Shown here: positions 36,634 to 44,984 of the stretch, in pieces | Position numbering within the stretch: position 1 is the first letter of the stretch | Layout of the letters: each line of letters starts with the position of its first letter | Source: Pelagibacterium xiamenense | GTDB lineage: Bacteria; Pseudomonadota; Alphaproteobacteria; Rhizobiales; Devosiaceae | Reading direction: 5' to 3' | DNA length: 64,000 nucleotides | Assembly: GCF_021166475.1 (NCBI RefSeq) | Contig: NZ_JAJOYS010000001.1 | Coordinates: 124,001-188,000 of the forward strand | Program-made: the position numbers and the translations under genes | Notes under the pieces: generated by a model | What the model was told of the DNA's origin: nothing | Database searches by the model: none | What the model saw: only the letters and a program-made list of their open reading frames with translations

Positions 36634-37899
36634 CTAGGTATTCATCGAGTCGAAGAATTCGCCATTGGTCTTGGTCTGGCGCAGCTTGTCGAGGAGGAAC
36701 TCCATCGCATCCACCGTTCCCATCGGATTGAGGATGCGACGCAGGACGTACATTTTCCGCAGAATATCGGGCTCGACAAGCAGTTCTTCCTTGCGCGTGC
36801 CCGATTTCGTGACGTCGATGGCCGGGAAGACGCGCTTGTCGGAAACCTTGCGGTCGAGCACGATTTCGGAGTTGCCCGTGCCCTTGAACTCTTCGAAGAT
36901 CACTTCGTCCATGCGCGATCCTGTGTCGATCAGCGCCGTCGAGATAATGGTCAGCGAGCCGCCGTCCTCGATATTGCGCGCCGCACCGAAGAAACGCTTG
37001 GGGCGTTGCAGCGCGTTGGCATCGACACCGCCGGTCAAAACCTTGCCCGATGACGGCACCACCGTGTTGTAAGCGCGGCCAAGACGGGTGATCGAATCGA
37101 GCAAAATCACGACATCGCGCTTGTGCTCGACCAGGCGTTTGGCTTTTTCGATAACCATTTCAGCCACTTGCACGTGACGCGAAGCCGGCTCGTCGAAGGT
37201 CGAGGAGATCACCTCACCCTTCACCGAGCGCTGCATGTCGGTGACTTCTTCCGGCCGCTCGTCGATCAAAAGCACGATGAGATAGCATTCGGGGTGATTG
37301 TTCGCGATCGACTGTGCGATATTCTGCAACAATACCGTCTTACCGGTACGGGGCGGTGCGACGATGAGCGCGCGCTGGCCCTTTCCAAGCGGCGCAACCA
37401 GATCGATAACGCGTGCCGACCGGTCCTTGGTCGTCGGATCCTCGAGCTCCATGCGCAGACGCTCGTCGGGATAAAGCGGCGTCAGATTGTCGAAATTGAT
37501 CTTGTGCCGGACCTTTTCGGGCTCTTCGAAGTTGATCGTATTGACCTTCAAGAGCGCAAAATAACGCTCACCCTCTTTGGGCGAGCGGATCTGGCCTTCG
37601 ACCGTATCCCCGGTGCGCAACCCGAAGCGCCGGATCTGGGACGGGCTGACATAAATATCGTCAGGGCCGGGAAGGTAGTTCGCGTCCGGTGAGCGCAAAA
37701 ACCCGAACCCGTCCGGAAGCACCTCGACCACACCCTCGCCCGTGATATCGACCTCGCGCGTCGCCAATTGCTTCAATATGGCGAACATCAATTCCTGCTT
37801 GCGCAGGGTGTTTGCGTTTTCAACTTCGAGGTCTTCAGCAAAGGACTGCAATTCGGCCGGAGATTTGGCCTTTAAGTCCCTAAGCTTCATGAATTCCAT
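36634..37899 (-). CDS. rho: Transcription termination factor Rho
   Basis: Hexameric RNA helicase of 421 residues that ends transcription at Rho-dependent sites. N-terminal Rho domain ([25 protein letters not shown]), RNA-binding cold-shock-like domain ([35 protein letters not shown]), and the ATPase with Walker A APPRTGKT and Walker [18 protein letters not shown]-loop [11 protein letters not shown]. Two ATGs three codons apart are possible; the first (MEFMKLRD) follows AAAGGCAG. Conserved partner of mnmE near alphaproteobacterial origins. Confidence 0.97.
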   Translation of the reverse strand: MEFMKLRDLKAKSPAELQSFAEDLEVENANTLRKQELMFAILKQLATREVDITGEGVVEVLPDGFGFLRSPDANYLPGPDDIYVSPSQIRRFGLRTGDTVEGQIRSPKEGERYFALLKVNTINFEEPEKVRHKINFDNLTPLYPDERLRMELEDPTTKDRSARVIDLVAPLGKGQRALIVAPPRTGKTVLLQNIAQSIANNHPECYLIVLLIDERPEEVTDMQRSVKGEVISSTFDEPASRHVQVAEMVIEKAKRLVEHKRDVVILLDSITRLGRAYNTVVPSSGKVLTGGVDANALQRPKRFFGAARNIEDGGSLTIISTALIDTGSRMDEVIFEEFKGTGNSEIVLDRKVSDKRVFPAIDVTKSGTRKEELLVEPDILRKMYVLRRILNPMGTVDAMEFLLDKLRQTKTNGEFFDSMNT

Positions 37900-38084
37900 G
37901 ATCTGCCTTTTCGCGGGAGATGGATGTAGAAGGGAAAGGATATGTGGAGGAAAAGACGGGCGCGTTTGAAAAAAGGCCCTTGCCGCGACGGACGCGCGGT
38001 CTCTGCGGTTTTGCATAAACCGATTTCAGGTCCGATTGCAAGCAGAACCGCAAGCAAGCGCGCCAAGGGGCAAAAACTTACGCG

Positions 38085-38519
38085 TCAGAACGGTTTGACG
38101 ATCACCATGATGACGATGACGATCATGAGAACCGTCGGGATCTCGTTGATCATCCGGTAGTAGCGGGCGGGCTTGTCGTTCTTGTCCGCTGCAAAAGCCT
38201 TCTGATGGCGCGCCAGGAGCCCATGGAAGCCCGAAAGCGCGATAACGAAGGCGGCCTTGACCCACATCCAGCCCTGGGAAAAATCCACCACTCCGAACCC
38301 GAAGGCGAGCGTCAGCCCGAACACCCAGCTCGCGATCATCGCCGGCGTTGTGATGCCCCTCAAAAGCCGGCGTTCCATGACCTTGAAGGTTTCCGACTGC
38401 ACCGAACCGGGTTCGGCGTCCGCGTGATAGACAAAAAGCCGGGGCAAATAGAGCGAGCCCGCCATCCAGGCGATGACGGAGATAACGTGGAGGGAAAGAA
38501 CCCAGGGATACCAGTTCAC
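38085..38519 (-). CDS. hemJ: Protoporphyrinogen IX oxidase HemJ
   Basis: Membrane protein of 144 residues (UPF0093/HemJ family) that oxidises protoporphyrinogen IX to protoporphyrin IX, the next-to-last heme step, in bacteria lacking HemG/HemY. Four helices; conserved His11 in WVLSLHVISVIAWMAG, the LYLPRLFVYHADA block, RRLLRGITTPAM, the WMWVKAAFV helix with Lys and the RYYRMINEIPT motif. Its position directly upstream of rho and 13 bp after hemE makes a small heme sub-operon next to the origin. Confidence 0.93.
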   Translation of the reverse strand: MNWYPWVLSLHVISVIAWMAGSLYLPRLFVYHADAEPGSVQSETFKVMERRLLRGITTPAMIASWVFGLTLAFGFGVVDFSQGWMWVKAAFVIALSGFHGLLARHQKAFAADKNDKPARYYRMINEIPTVLMIVIVIMVIVKPF

Positions 38520-38532
38520 AGCGCGCGTCCGG

Positions 38533-39567
38533 TTATTGTTTTACAGCCCGGATAAGGACTTCGACGTGTTCGATAGGCGTTTGCGGTGTGATTCCGTGCC
38601 CGAGATTGAAGATATGGGGCCGATTTTTGAACCCGTCAACAATCGCCCGCGCCCGATCCTCCATCTGTTTGCCGCCGGCAACGACCCGCAGCGGATCGAG
38701 ATTACCCTGCACCGTCAGCGTTTCGGGCAGCATCTTGTTGGCGAACCCAACGGGCATGGAAAAATCGAGCCCGAGAACGTTGACGCCCGTTTCGGTCGCA
38801 TACCTCCCGATCATTCCGGCCGCGCCGCGGGGAAAGCCGATGATCGGCGCGTCGGGGATGTCCGCGCGGACCCGTTCGACAATCCTGGCATTGGGGCCGA
38901 GAACGTAGTGCACGAAGGCATCTTCATCGAGATTTAAGGCCCAGCTTTCGAAAATCTGGACGATATCGGCACCGGCCCTGAACTGGGCAATGAGATAGCG
39001 CGCGGAAACCTCGACGAGAATGTCAATGAGTGCCGCGAACGCTTCGGGATGCTGCAATGCAAACAGCCGCGCGGCTGCCTGGTCGGGAGATCCCTTGCCT
39101 CCCAGCATGTAGGTCGCCACGGTCCATGGCGCTCCACAGAAGCCGATCAGCGTCTTGTCGTCGGCGAGCGCTGACTTGATACGGCTCACAGCCTCGAAAA
39201 CAGGCTCGAGCTGTTCCAAAGCCGTTTCAGGCGTCAGTTGATCGATTGCGTTGGCATCAAGGGGCTCGAGTAGCGGCCCTTCCCCAGCCGCAAAGCGGAC
39301 CGGTTGTCCAAGCGCATGCGGAATGACGAGGATATCGGAAAAAAGGATGGCCGCATCGAGGTCGAACCGCCTGAGCGGTTGAAGGGAGACCTCGGTTGCA
39401 AAATCGGGATTGAAACACAGATCGAGGAAACCGCCGGCTTTTTCGCGTACCGCACGATATTCGGGAAGGTAGCGCCCGGCTTGCCGCATGATCCAGACGG
39501 GCGGCTTTTCCTGGCGGATACCCAAAGCCGCATCGAGCAGAGGTTTTCCGGTAGGCGTAATGGGCAT
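38533..39567 (-). CDS. hemE: Uroporphyrinogen decarboxylase
   Basis: Cytosolic heme enzyme of 344 residues converting uroporphyrinogen III to coproporphyrinogen III. The N-terminal signature PPVWIMRQAGRYLPEYRAVR and the second signature IGFCGAPWTVATYMLGGKGS are exact family hallmarks; FSDILVIPHALG and the C-terminal NLGHGITPQTPIEHVE complete it. The ATG for MPITPTG gives the usual length; a GTG four codons upstream is possible. hemE is the classic left-hand neighbour of the chromosomal origin in Caulobacter and Sinorhizobium. Confidence 0.96.
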   Translation of the reverse strand: MPITPTGKPLLDAALGIRQEKPPVWIMRQAGRYLPEYRAVREKAGGFLDLCFNPDFATEVSLQPLRRFDLDAAILFSDILVIPHALGQPVRFAAGEGPLLEPLDANAIDQLTPETALEQLEPVFEAVSRIKSALADDKTLIGFCGAPWTVATYMLGGKGSPDQAAARLFALQHPEAFAALIDILVEVSARYLIAQFRAGADIVQIFESWALNLDEDAFVHYVLGPNARIVERVRADIPDAPIIGFPRGAAGMIGRYATETGVNVLGLDFSMPVGFANKMLPETLTVQGNLDPLRVVAGGKQMEDRARAIVDGFKNRPHIFNLGHGITPQTPIEHVEVLIRAVKQ

Positions 39568-39768
39568 GGGCAAAGGCACTCGGAGGATCGGGTTGGGGAG
39601 GGTCTAAGACTCTTAAATGAGTCTGTTTTTTCTTTATGGCTGTGTTTTGCAGGAATTCTCGGCTGCTCACAATCCCGATGTCAAACTGCCGCTGCGGCAA
39701 ACCCGCCCAATCGTCGCCTGGGGATTCATTCTTGCCGGCGCCGGGGCGTTTTGGCGCAAGGCGCCGCG

Positions 39769-39784
39769 TTAAGGGGGCGTTAAC
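39769..39784. promoter_or_regulatory. CtrA-type site in the origin gap (a)
   Basis: TTAA-N7-TTAAC, an exact match to the CtrA consensus. Confidence 0.65.
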
Positions 39785-39808
39785 CATGACGGGCGCCGTG
39801 GGAACATG

Positions 39809-39824
39809 TTAATGAAACCTTAAC
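39809..39824. promoter_or_regulatory. CtrA-type site in the origin gap (b)
   Basis: TTAA-N7-TTAAC, an exact match to the CtrA consensus, 40 bp from site (a). Confidence 0.65.
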
Positions 39825-39859
39825 GAGCCGGTACGCGGCACCGGCCGATTTCCCCGGAG

Positions 39860-39868
39860 TTACCCACA
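39860..39868 (+). promoter_or_regulatory. DnaA-box-like 9-mer
   Basis: TTACCCACA, one base from TTATCCACA. Confidence 0.5.
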
Positions 39869-39889
39869 CCCTTCCATCTCGCTCCACAG

Positions 39890-39905
39890 CTAACGATCTG
39901 TTAAC
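39890..39905. promoter_or_regulatory. CtrA-type site in the origin gap (c)
   Basis: CTAA-N7-TTAAC, one base off consensus and the same variant as upstream of ftsK. Confidence 0.5.
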
Positions 39906-39981
39906 CGAAATCCGGCCAGCGGGGACAAAAGTCGCTGGTCCTGTCCGCATATCGTTTCTTAACAGGCGCCGGGGACGACCC

Positions 39982-39990
39982 TGTGAAAAA
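39982..39990 (-). promoter_or_regulatory. DnaA-box-like 9-mer
   Basis: Minus-strand TTTTTCACA, which fits the relaxed DnaA consensus TTWTNCACA; 33 bp before the maf start. Confidence 0.45.
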
Positions 39991-40022
39991 CCGTGCCGCC
40001 GCTTTGCCCGAAAGGCCCAGAA

Positions 40023-40628
40023 ATGCTGATCCTTGCTTCGAAAAGCCAAACGCGGAAAACGCTTCTGGACAACGCCGGTATCGCGTTTTCGGCGCGGCCT
40101 GCGGCGGTCGATGAGCGCTCGATCGAGCAGGAAGTCAGTACCTCGGGCGCGGACAAAAAGGAGGTTGCCGGAGCCCTCGCCCTCGCCAAGGCACAGGCGG
40201 TCAGCGCTGCAAATCCCGCTGCGGTCGTGATCGGTGCCGATCAGACACTCGAATGCGGCGACCTCGAAGTCCACAAGCCAAGCACGCGCGCCGACGCTGA
40301 AGCGCAATTGCGCGCCATGGCCGGCCGGCCGCACCAGCTTCACGCAGGTGTCGCGCTCGTGAAGGATGGCGTCCGCCTCTGGCAGCATGTCGAAACCGCG
40401 ACGCTTCTCATCAAGAACTTTACCGATGCCGAGCTTGAGACCGTTCTTGATCTCGAAGGCGACAGCATCTTCTCATCGGTCGGTGGCTATCGGCTCGAAG
40501 GCCCGTCGGTGCGGCTCTTTGCGTCTATTTCGGGGGATTACTTCACCATTCTGGGCCTGCCGCTCTTGCCATTGATTGCCGCGCTGGCCCAGTTTGCCCC
40601 GGAAACCCTTAAACCGGGCGCGGCATGA
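40023..40628 (+). CDS. maf: Maf-like nucleoside triphosphate pyrophosphatase
   Basis: Maf/Ham1-superfamily pyrophosphatase of 201 residues that hydrolyses non-canonical or regulatory NTPs. Core blocks: LILASKSQTRKTLLDNAGI at the start, AALALAKAQAVS, VVIGADQTLECGD and the EGDSIFSSVGGYRLEGPSVRLF region. The ATG gives the usual N-terminus. It is the first rightward gene after the candidate origin and overlaps aroE (ATGA). In many relatives a DUF299 gene (ppsR) stands between hemE and maf; it is absent here. Confidence 0.92.
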   Translation: MLILASKSQTRKTLLDNAGIAFSARPAAVDERSIEQEVSTSGADKKEVAGALALAKAQAVSAANPAAVVIGADQTLECGDLEVHKPSTRADAEAQLRAMAGRPHQLHAGVALVKDGVRLWQHVETATLLIKNFTDAELETVLDLEGDSIFSSVGGYRLEGPSVRLFASISGDYFTILGLPLLPLIAALAQFAPETLKPGAA

Positions 40629-41473
40629 TATCGTCTTCCTCTTCGTCTCCGGCCGCCTTCGTCATCGGCCACCCGATTGCGCATTCCAAATCGCCGTTGA
40701 TCCACGGATATTGGCTCGAACGCTACGGCATTTCGGGCTCATACCGGGCATTCGACGTCGCCCCGGCGGATTTGGAGGCCTTCATGGCCCGCCTGCGTGG
40801 ACGCGAATTCGTCGGCGGCAACATCACCATTCCCCACAAGGAAGCGGTGATGGCCCATTGCGACGTCGTCGACCCGCTCGCGGGCACCATCGGTGCCGTC
40901 AATACGCTCGTACGCCGGGGCCAGGAAATCCACGGCAGCAACACCGACTATCTGGGCTTTCTTGCCAATCTCGATGCCGGCGCACCCGGATGGGATGGCG
41001 ATCTGAAAACGGCGATCGTCCTGGGCGCCGGGGGCGCTGCGCGGGCCGTACTGGCGGCGCTGATCGCCCGGGAAACCTCGAGGATCGTCATCCTCAACCG
41101 CACGCCCGAACGCGCCCAGGCGCTTGCGCGCGATTTCGGACCTTCGGTCACCCTGGGCAGGCTCGAGGACTTCGCGGTGTTCGCGCCTGAAGCAGGGCTT
41201 CTCGTCAACACGACCTCGATCGGCATGGGCGGCACCCGCTTTGACGATCTGCCGCTCGAGACACTGGGCGAGGGGGCTGTCGTCAACGATATCGTCTACA
41301 CCCCCCTCGTGACCCCGCTTCTGGCGGATGCGCGCGCGCACGGATATGCTGTCGTCGACGGGCTGGGTATGCTGCTCCATCAGGCGACGCCCGGGTTTGC
41401 CGCCTGGTTCGGCAAGGATCCGGAGGTAACCACGGAGCTGCGCGCCCGGATCGTTTCGGCCATGGGGCTTTGA
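40625..41473 (+). CDS. aroE: Shikimate dehydrogenase
   Basis: NADPH-dependent enzyme of 282 residues reducing 3-dehydroshikimate in aromatic amino acid synthesis. Substrate part FVIGHPIAHSKSPLIHGYW and GGNITIPHKEAVM with the catalytic Lys; DY-motif NTDYLGF; nucleotide-binding GAGGAARAVLAAL and ILNRTPERAQ; LLVNTTSIGM and VVDGLGMLLHQATPGFAAWFG near the end. It overlaps maf by 4 bp and is followed 3 bp later by coaE: the conserved maf-aroE-coaE-dnaQ group right of the origin. Confidence 0.96.
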   Translation: MISSSSSSPAAFVIGHPIAHSKSPLIHGYWLERYGISGSYRAFDVAPADLEAFMARLRGREFVGGNITIPHKEAVMAHCDVVDPLAGTIGAVNTLVRRGQEIHGSNTDYLGFLANLDAGAPGWDGDLKTAIVLGAGGAARAVLAALIARETSRIVILNRTPERAQALARDFGPSVTLGRLEDFAVFAPEAGLLVNTTSIGMGGTRFDDLPLETLGEGAVVNDIVYTPLVTPLLADARAHGYAVVDGLGMLLHQATPGFAAWFGKDPEVTTELRARIVSAMGL

Positions 41474-41476
41474 AAG

Positions 41477-42085
41477 ATGCTGCGTGTAGGGCTGACAGGG
41501 TCGATCGCGACGGGAAAATCCACCGTCCTTGCCGAATGCGCGGCGCTCGGCCTGCCCACCTATTCGGCCGACAGGGCAGTCCACGAACTTTACGAAAAAG
41601 ACGCGGTGGCAGCGATGGAGACGATGTTCCCGGGCGCGACCGTCAACGGAAAGGTCGATCGCGCGGCGCTAAGCGCGATTCTGGCGGCCGACCCCCAACG
41701 CATCGTTGATCTCGAAGAGCTGATCCATCCCCTTGTGCGTGGCAAGGCCGCGGATTTCTTCGAGGCCGCCGAGGAGAGCGGCGCCGATATCGCCGTCGTT
41801 GAAATCCCGCTCCTTTTCGAAACCGGATCGCGCTATGTGCTCGACACCGTGATTGTTACGGTCTGCAGGCCTGAACTCCAGCGGCGGCGCGCGCTCGCCC
41901 GGCCCGGCATGACCCAGCAAAAATTCGACATGGTCCTGGCCCGCCAGATGAGCCAGGAAGAAAAAGCCGCGCGGGCTGATTACGTTATCGATACGTCGGG
42001 TTCGATCGCCGACAGCGCCAGCCAGTTGCGTCAGGTTATCGCCACGCTGCGCGAAAAAAGAGGCAGAGAAAATGCGGGTGAGTAA
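41477..42085 (+). CDS. coaE: Dephospho-CoA kinase
   Basis: P-loop kinase of 202 residues that makes coenzyme A from dephospho-CoA and ATP, the last CoA step. Walker A is GSIATGKST at residues 8-16; [12 protein letters not shown] follows with the catalytic Asp; EIPLLFETG and [35 protein letters not shown] (lid and helical region) are typical. The pathway partner coaA is also in this window, at 53.4 kb. Its end overlaps dnaQ by 14 bp. Confidence 0.95.
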   Translation: MLRVGLTGSIATGKSTVLAECAALGLPTYSADRAVHELYEKDAVAAMETMFPGATVNGKVDRAALSAILAADPQRIVDLEELIHPLVRGKAADFFEAAEESGADIAVVEIPLLFETGSRYVLDTVIVTVCRPELQRRRALARPGMTQQKFDMVLARQMSQEEKAARADYVIDTSGSIADSASQLRQVIATLREKRGRENAGE

Positions 42086-42776
42086 TCGCGAGATCGTGCT
42101 CGATACCGAAACCACGGGCCTCAGCCCACAGCAGGGTGACAGGCTGGTGGAAATCGGCTGTGTCGAACTCGTCAATCACGTACCGACAGGCAAGAACCAC
42201 CACATCTATATCAATCCCCAGCGCGACATGCCCGAAGAGGCCTTCAAGGTGCACGGGCTTTCTGATGAATTCCTGCGCGACAAGCCCCTCTTTGCCGAGG
42301 TCGCCGAGGACTTCCTCGCCTTTATCGGCGATGCGACGCTCATTATTCACAATGCGCCCTTTGATATGGGGTTTCTGAACGCCGAACTCGAATGGATCCG
42401 GCGCCCGGCGCTCAAAAATCCCGTAATCGACACCGTCATGCTCGCGCGCGAAAAGCACCCCGGCGCGCGTGTGAGCCTCGATGCGCTCTGCAAGCACTAC
42501 GGCATCGACAATTCGCGCCGTACGCTTCACGGGGCGCTTCTAGACTCCGAAATCCTGGCCGAGGTCTATCTCGAGCTGATCGGCGGCCGCCAGGTTGCGC
42601 TCGCCCTTTCCGCCGAAGCCCAGAGCTACGGCACCGAACCGACGGCCCGCCCCCGCGCGATGCAGCGCCCCACCCCGTTGCCCTCACGGCTCACCGACGC
42701 CGAGCGCGCCGCGCATGCGGCGTTTCTGGAAAGAGAGCTGGGGGACAAGGCGATCTGGGCACAGTACCGGACCTGA
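42072..42776 (+). CDS. dnaQ: DNA polymerase III subunit epsilon (proofreading exonuclease)
   Basis: DEDDh 3'-5' exonuclease of 234 residues, the proofreading subunit of the replicative polymerase. ExoI motif [14 protein letters not shown] at the start, Exo[18 protein letters not shown], ExoIII with [17 protein letters not shown] (His-x4-Asp). A clamp-binding-like tail follows. It overlaps coaE and ends the rightward origin-side operon; a strong terminator used by the convergent secB lies 11 bp beyond its stop. Confidence 0.95.
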   Translation: MRVSNREIVLDTETTGLSPQQGDRLVEIGCVELVNHVPTGKNHHIYINPQRDMPEEAFKVHGLSDEFLRDKPLFAEVAEDFLAFIGDATLIIHNAPFDMGFLNAELEWIRRPALKNPVIDTVMLAREKHPGARVSLDALCKHYGIDNSRRTLHGALLDSEILAEVYLELIGGRQVALALSAEAQSYGTEPTARPRAMQRPTPLPSRLTDAERAAHAAFLERELGDKAIWAQYRT

Positions 42777-42787
42777 AGCGCCCGAAA

Positions 42788-42818
42788 GACAAAACGCCCG
42801 AAGCCGTAGCTCCGGGCG
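42788..42818 (-). terminator. Rho-independent terminator between dnaQ and secB
   Basis: Ten-base-pair stem CGCCCGGAGC / GCTTCGGGCG (one G-T) with loop TACG, then TTTTG on the minus strand. Mainly a secB terminator; the stem may also act on dnaQ transcripts. Confidence 0.85.
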
Positions 42819-42846
42819 TATTTGATCGCGGTCGACAGCGCCCCGG

Positions 42847-43392
42847 TCAGTTGACCGTCGGCTTTGCCTCTTCACCGGCGTCCTGTCCCGCCTGCTGCTT
42901 CTGGCGCTCGGTGGCGGCCTGAAGATTGCGGCGGTAAAGCGAAAGGAAATCGACCGGCTCGAGCATCAGCGGTGCAAAGCCGCCCTGCTGGATCGTCTGC
43001 GCCAGCACCTGCCGGGCAAACGGGAAAATGAGCCGCGGCGCTTCGACCATGAGGAGCGCACCCAGCTGGTTCTCCGGCACGTTCTTGACCCGGAAGAGCC
43101 CGCCGTAAACGAGTTCGACCGCGTAAACGACCTTGCCCTCGTGCTCGGTCTTGACGTTGATCCCGATCTCGGACGCGTAGACCTCGTCGGACTGCTTCTT
43201 GACCTGAACGTTTATATTGACGTTCGAGCCGGGCTTCTGCGCCGCCGCGACGAGCGAGCCCGGGGCGTTTGGGTTTTCAAAGCTCAGGTCCCGGATATAT
43301 TGCCCGACAATCGCGAAAGACGGCGTATTGGTCGCGTCGGGCGCCTGCCCAGCAGCGCCGGTTTCGGGCGTATCCTTGGTATCCTCTGCCAT
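42847..43392 (-). CDS. secB: Protein-export chaperone SecB
   Basis: Cytosolic tetrameric chaperone of 181 residues that keeps secretory proteins unfolded for SecA. Core blocks: FAIVGQYIRDLSFENPNAPG, INVQVKKQSDEVYASEI, VVYAVELVYGGLFRVKNV, EAPRLIFPFARQVLAQTIQQGGFAPLMLEPVDF. It is longer than E. coli SecB (about 155) owing to an acidic N-terminal tail and a Gln-rich C-terminus, which is common in alphaproteobacteria. Single-gene unit with its own terminator. Confidence 0.95.
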   Translation of the reverse strand: MAEDTKDTPETGAAGQAPDATNTPSFAIVGQYIRDLSFENPNAPGSLVAAAQKPGSNVNINVQVKKQSDEVYASEIGINVKTEHEGKVVYAVELVYGGLFRVKNVPENQLGALLMVEAPRLIFPFARQVLAQTIQQGGFAPLMLEPVDFLSLYRRNLQAATERQKQQAGQDAGEEAKPTVN

Positions 43393-43523
43393 CGGAGTTC
43401 GATTTCCTCTTTATGTGCCGCGCGCCCTAAGGACGTCGCGCTTCCTTGTAAGCCGGTTTGGTCAGGTGGCTACCATCTTTGGCCAAAGGCCACAAGGCGC
43501 GTGGACCGTGCGGGGCGCGAACG

Positions 43524-43958
43524 TTACCGGTAGGAATCGTGATCCAGATCGATCGACTTCGGTCCGTCCGCCCCCGGATGGTTGGCTGGACGGTAGGTTG
43601 TGACGACGACCATATTGCGGCTCAGCGCCGTGAAGATTGCCGAGCGGACCGCCGGGATGAACAGGATGAACCCGATAACGTCGGTGACGAATCCCGGGAT
43701 CAGCAGCAGAACGCCGGCAAGCGCCAGGAGCATCGCCTCGCCAAACTGCCGCGCCGGGATTTCCCCGCGCGCCATCATTTGCTGGCAATCGATGATAAGC
43801 CCGACCCCCTGCAGGCGCAAAAGCGCGACGCCGGCGACGGCCGTACCGATGATTGCGGCCAAAGTCGCCAATATGCCGATCAGCCCGCCCACCCAGATGA
43901 AGGTGGCGATCTCGATGAACGGCATCAAAAGAATGGCCAGAAGGATCAGGCGGCCCAT
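43524..43958 (-). CDS. fxsA: FxsA family membrane protein
   Basis: Small membrane protein of 144 residues, FxsA family (in E. coli it eases exclusion of phage T7 by the F plasmid when overproduced; its normal role is unknown). N-terminal LLAILLMPFIEIATFIWVGG helix, further helices with VAGVALLRLQG, then LLLIPGFVTDVIGFIL, the family signature GFxTD. The ATG with AAGGACATTT upstream was chosen over a long non-conserved extension. Usual neighbour of secB and the Tim44-domain gene in Rhizobiales. Confidence 0.88.
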   Translation of the reverse strand: MGRLILLAILLMPFIEIATFIWVGGLIGILATLAAIIGTAVAGVALLRLQGVGLIIDCQQMMARGEIPARQFGEAMLLALAGVLLLIPGFVTDVIGFILFIPAVRSAIFTALSRNMVVVTTYRPANHPGADGPKSIDLDHDSYR

Positions 43959-44137
43959 CGTCAAATGTCCTTGCGCACGATGCGGTGGTTGGTGACTCAA
44001 CTGCGCACGAAAGCGCGCGATTTCAACCCCGAAACCTCCAAATCGGACGCAGAAACGCCTATTATCGTATAAACGTGGTGTCCGTGTCCGGGCTTTGGCG
44101 ATCACCAATCGTTCAGCTTGCGGTCCCCTAAGGTGGT

Positions 44138-44165
44138 TTGCACGGCGCGATTGCTTATATATAGG
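44138..44165 (+). promoter_or_regulatory. Likely promoter of the Tim44-domain gene
   Basis: TTGCAC and TATAGG separated by 16 bp, within an overlapping TATATA run, about 65 bp before the start codon in the 271-bp divergent gap with fxsA. Moderate match. Confidence 0.45.
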
Positions 44166-44229
44166 TCACTCAATGTCGCGCGGTTGCACCGCCGCAAAAA
44201 ACTCCAATGCTTGAGGATGCGAGACACTT

Positions 44230-44949
44230 ATGGGCGAATTTCTCGATTTTCCGACCATCATCGTTATCGTGGTGGCCATTGTCGTCCTGTTGCGGCTGCG
44301 CTCGGTTCTCGGCACGCGCACCGGCAACGAGCGTCCGCCTTCAGCCCGTTACGAGCGCGTGTCCCGCACCCGGCCGGACAATGACGACACGGTCGTGCAA
44401 CTGCCCAACCGCAAACCCCAGGGCGAAGATGCGGAGACGGAGCGTTTCGAACGGAAGCGCGAAGCGGAGATCGAAAGATACGCCAATGGCCGCGAGGACG
44501 TCGCCAATGGCCTGAACGAAATTGCCGCCGCCGATCCCGCCTTTTCGCCCAAGTCGTTTATCGAGGGTGCAAAGTCGGCTTACGAGATGATCGTCACAGC
44601 CTTCGCGGCCGGCGATCGCAAGACCCTCAAAACGCTCCTCGACAAGGATGTCTATGACAGCTTCGAGGCCGCGATCGCCGAGCGCGAGGCCGCCGGACAG
44701 ACTGTCGAGTTCACGTTTGTGGGGCTTTCCAACATCGATTTCGCAGAAGTCGGTATGGACAAGCGCAACGCGGTGGTGACCCTGAGAATCGACGCCGAAG
44801 TCGTTTCGGTCACCCGCGACAGGGCGGGAGAAGTGGTCGAAGGCACCCCCGGTCAGGTCGTCTCGATTGCCGACGAGTGGACCTTCGTGCGCAACACCCG
44901 GTCGCGCGACCCCAACTGGAAGCTCGTCGCCACCAACGATCTGCAGTAA
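44230..44949 (+). CDS. Tim44/TimA-like domain membrane-anchored protein
   Basis: Protein of 239 residues with one N-terminal membrane helix (FPTIIVIVVAIVVLLRL, residues 7-23), a charged linker, and a C-terminal Tim44-like domain (SPKSFIEGAKSAYEMIVTAFAAGDRKTLKTLL and FVGLSNIDFAEVGMDKRNAVVTLRI). Bacterial Tim44-domain (TimA) proteins sit in the inner membrane and resemble the mitochondrial import-motor anchor; their role in bacteria is unsettled, possibly membrane protein handling. In relatives an mltA gene usually follows; here smr comes next. Confidence 0.88.
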   Translation: MGEFLDFPTIIVIVVAIVVLLRLRSVLGTRTGNERPPSARYERVSRTRPDNDDTVVQLPNRKPQGEDAETERFERKREAEIERYANGREDVANGLNEIAAADPAFSPKSFIEGAKSAYEMIVTAFAAGDRKTLKTLLDKDVYDSFEAAIAEREAAGQTVEFTFVGLSNIDFAEVGMDKRNAVVTLRIDAEVVSVTRDRAGEVVEGTPGQVVSIADEWTFVRNTRSRDPNWKLVATNDLQ

Positions 44950-44984
44950 CGCCCGATCCGCCTGGAGGCATCGGAGCGCGTGTC

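Larger units (their letters stand above)
39568..40022. other. Candidate chromosomal replication origin (oriC) between hemE and maf
   Basis: A 455-bp gap with no gene, from which hemE-hemJ-rho-mnmE... read left and maf-aroE-coaE-dnaQ read right. It holds three CtrA-type sites, two DnaA-box-like 9-mers, further TTAAC half-sites, and an AT-rich stretch at 39607-39650 beginning with the hairpin AGACTC-TTAAAT-GAGTCT and a T-run. The origin lies beside hemE in Caulobacter and Sinorhizobium, and parAB with parS sites are 4-9 kb away. The origin call is inference from context plus motifs. Confidence 0.75.
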
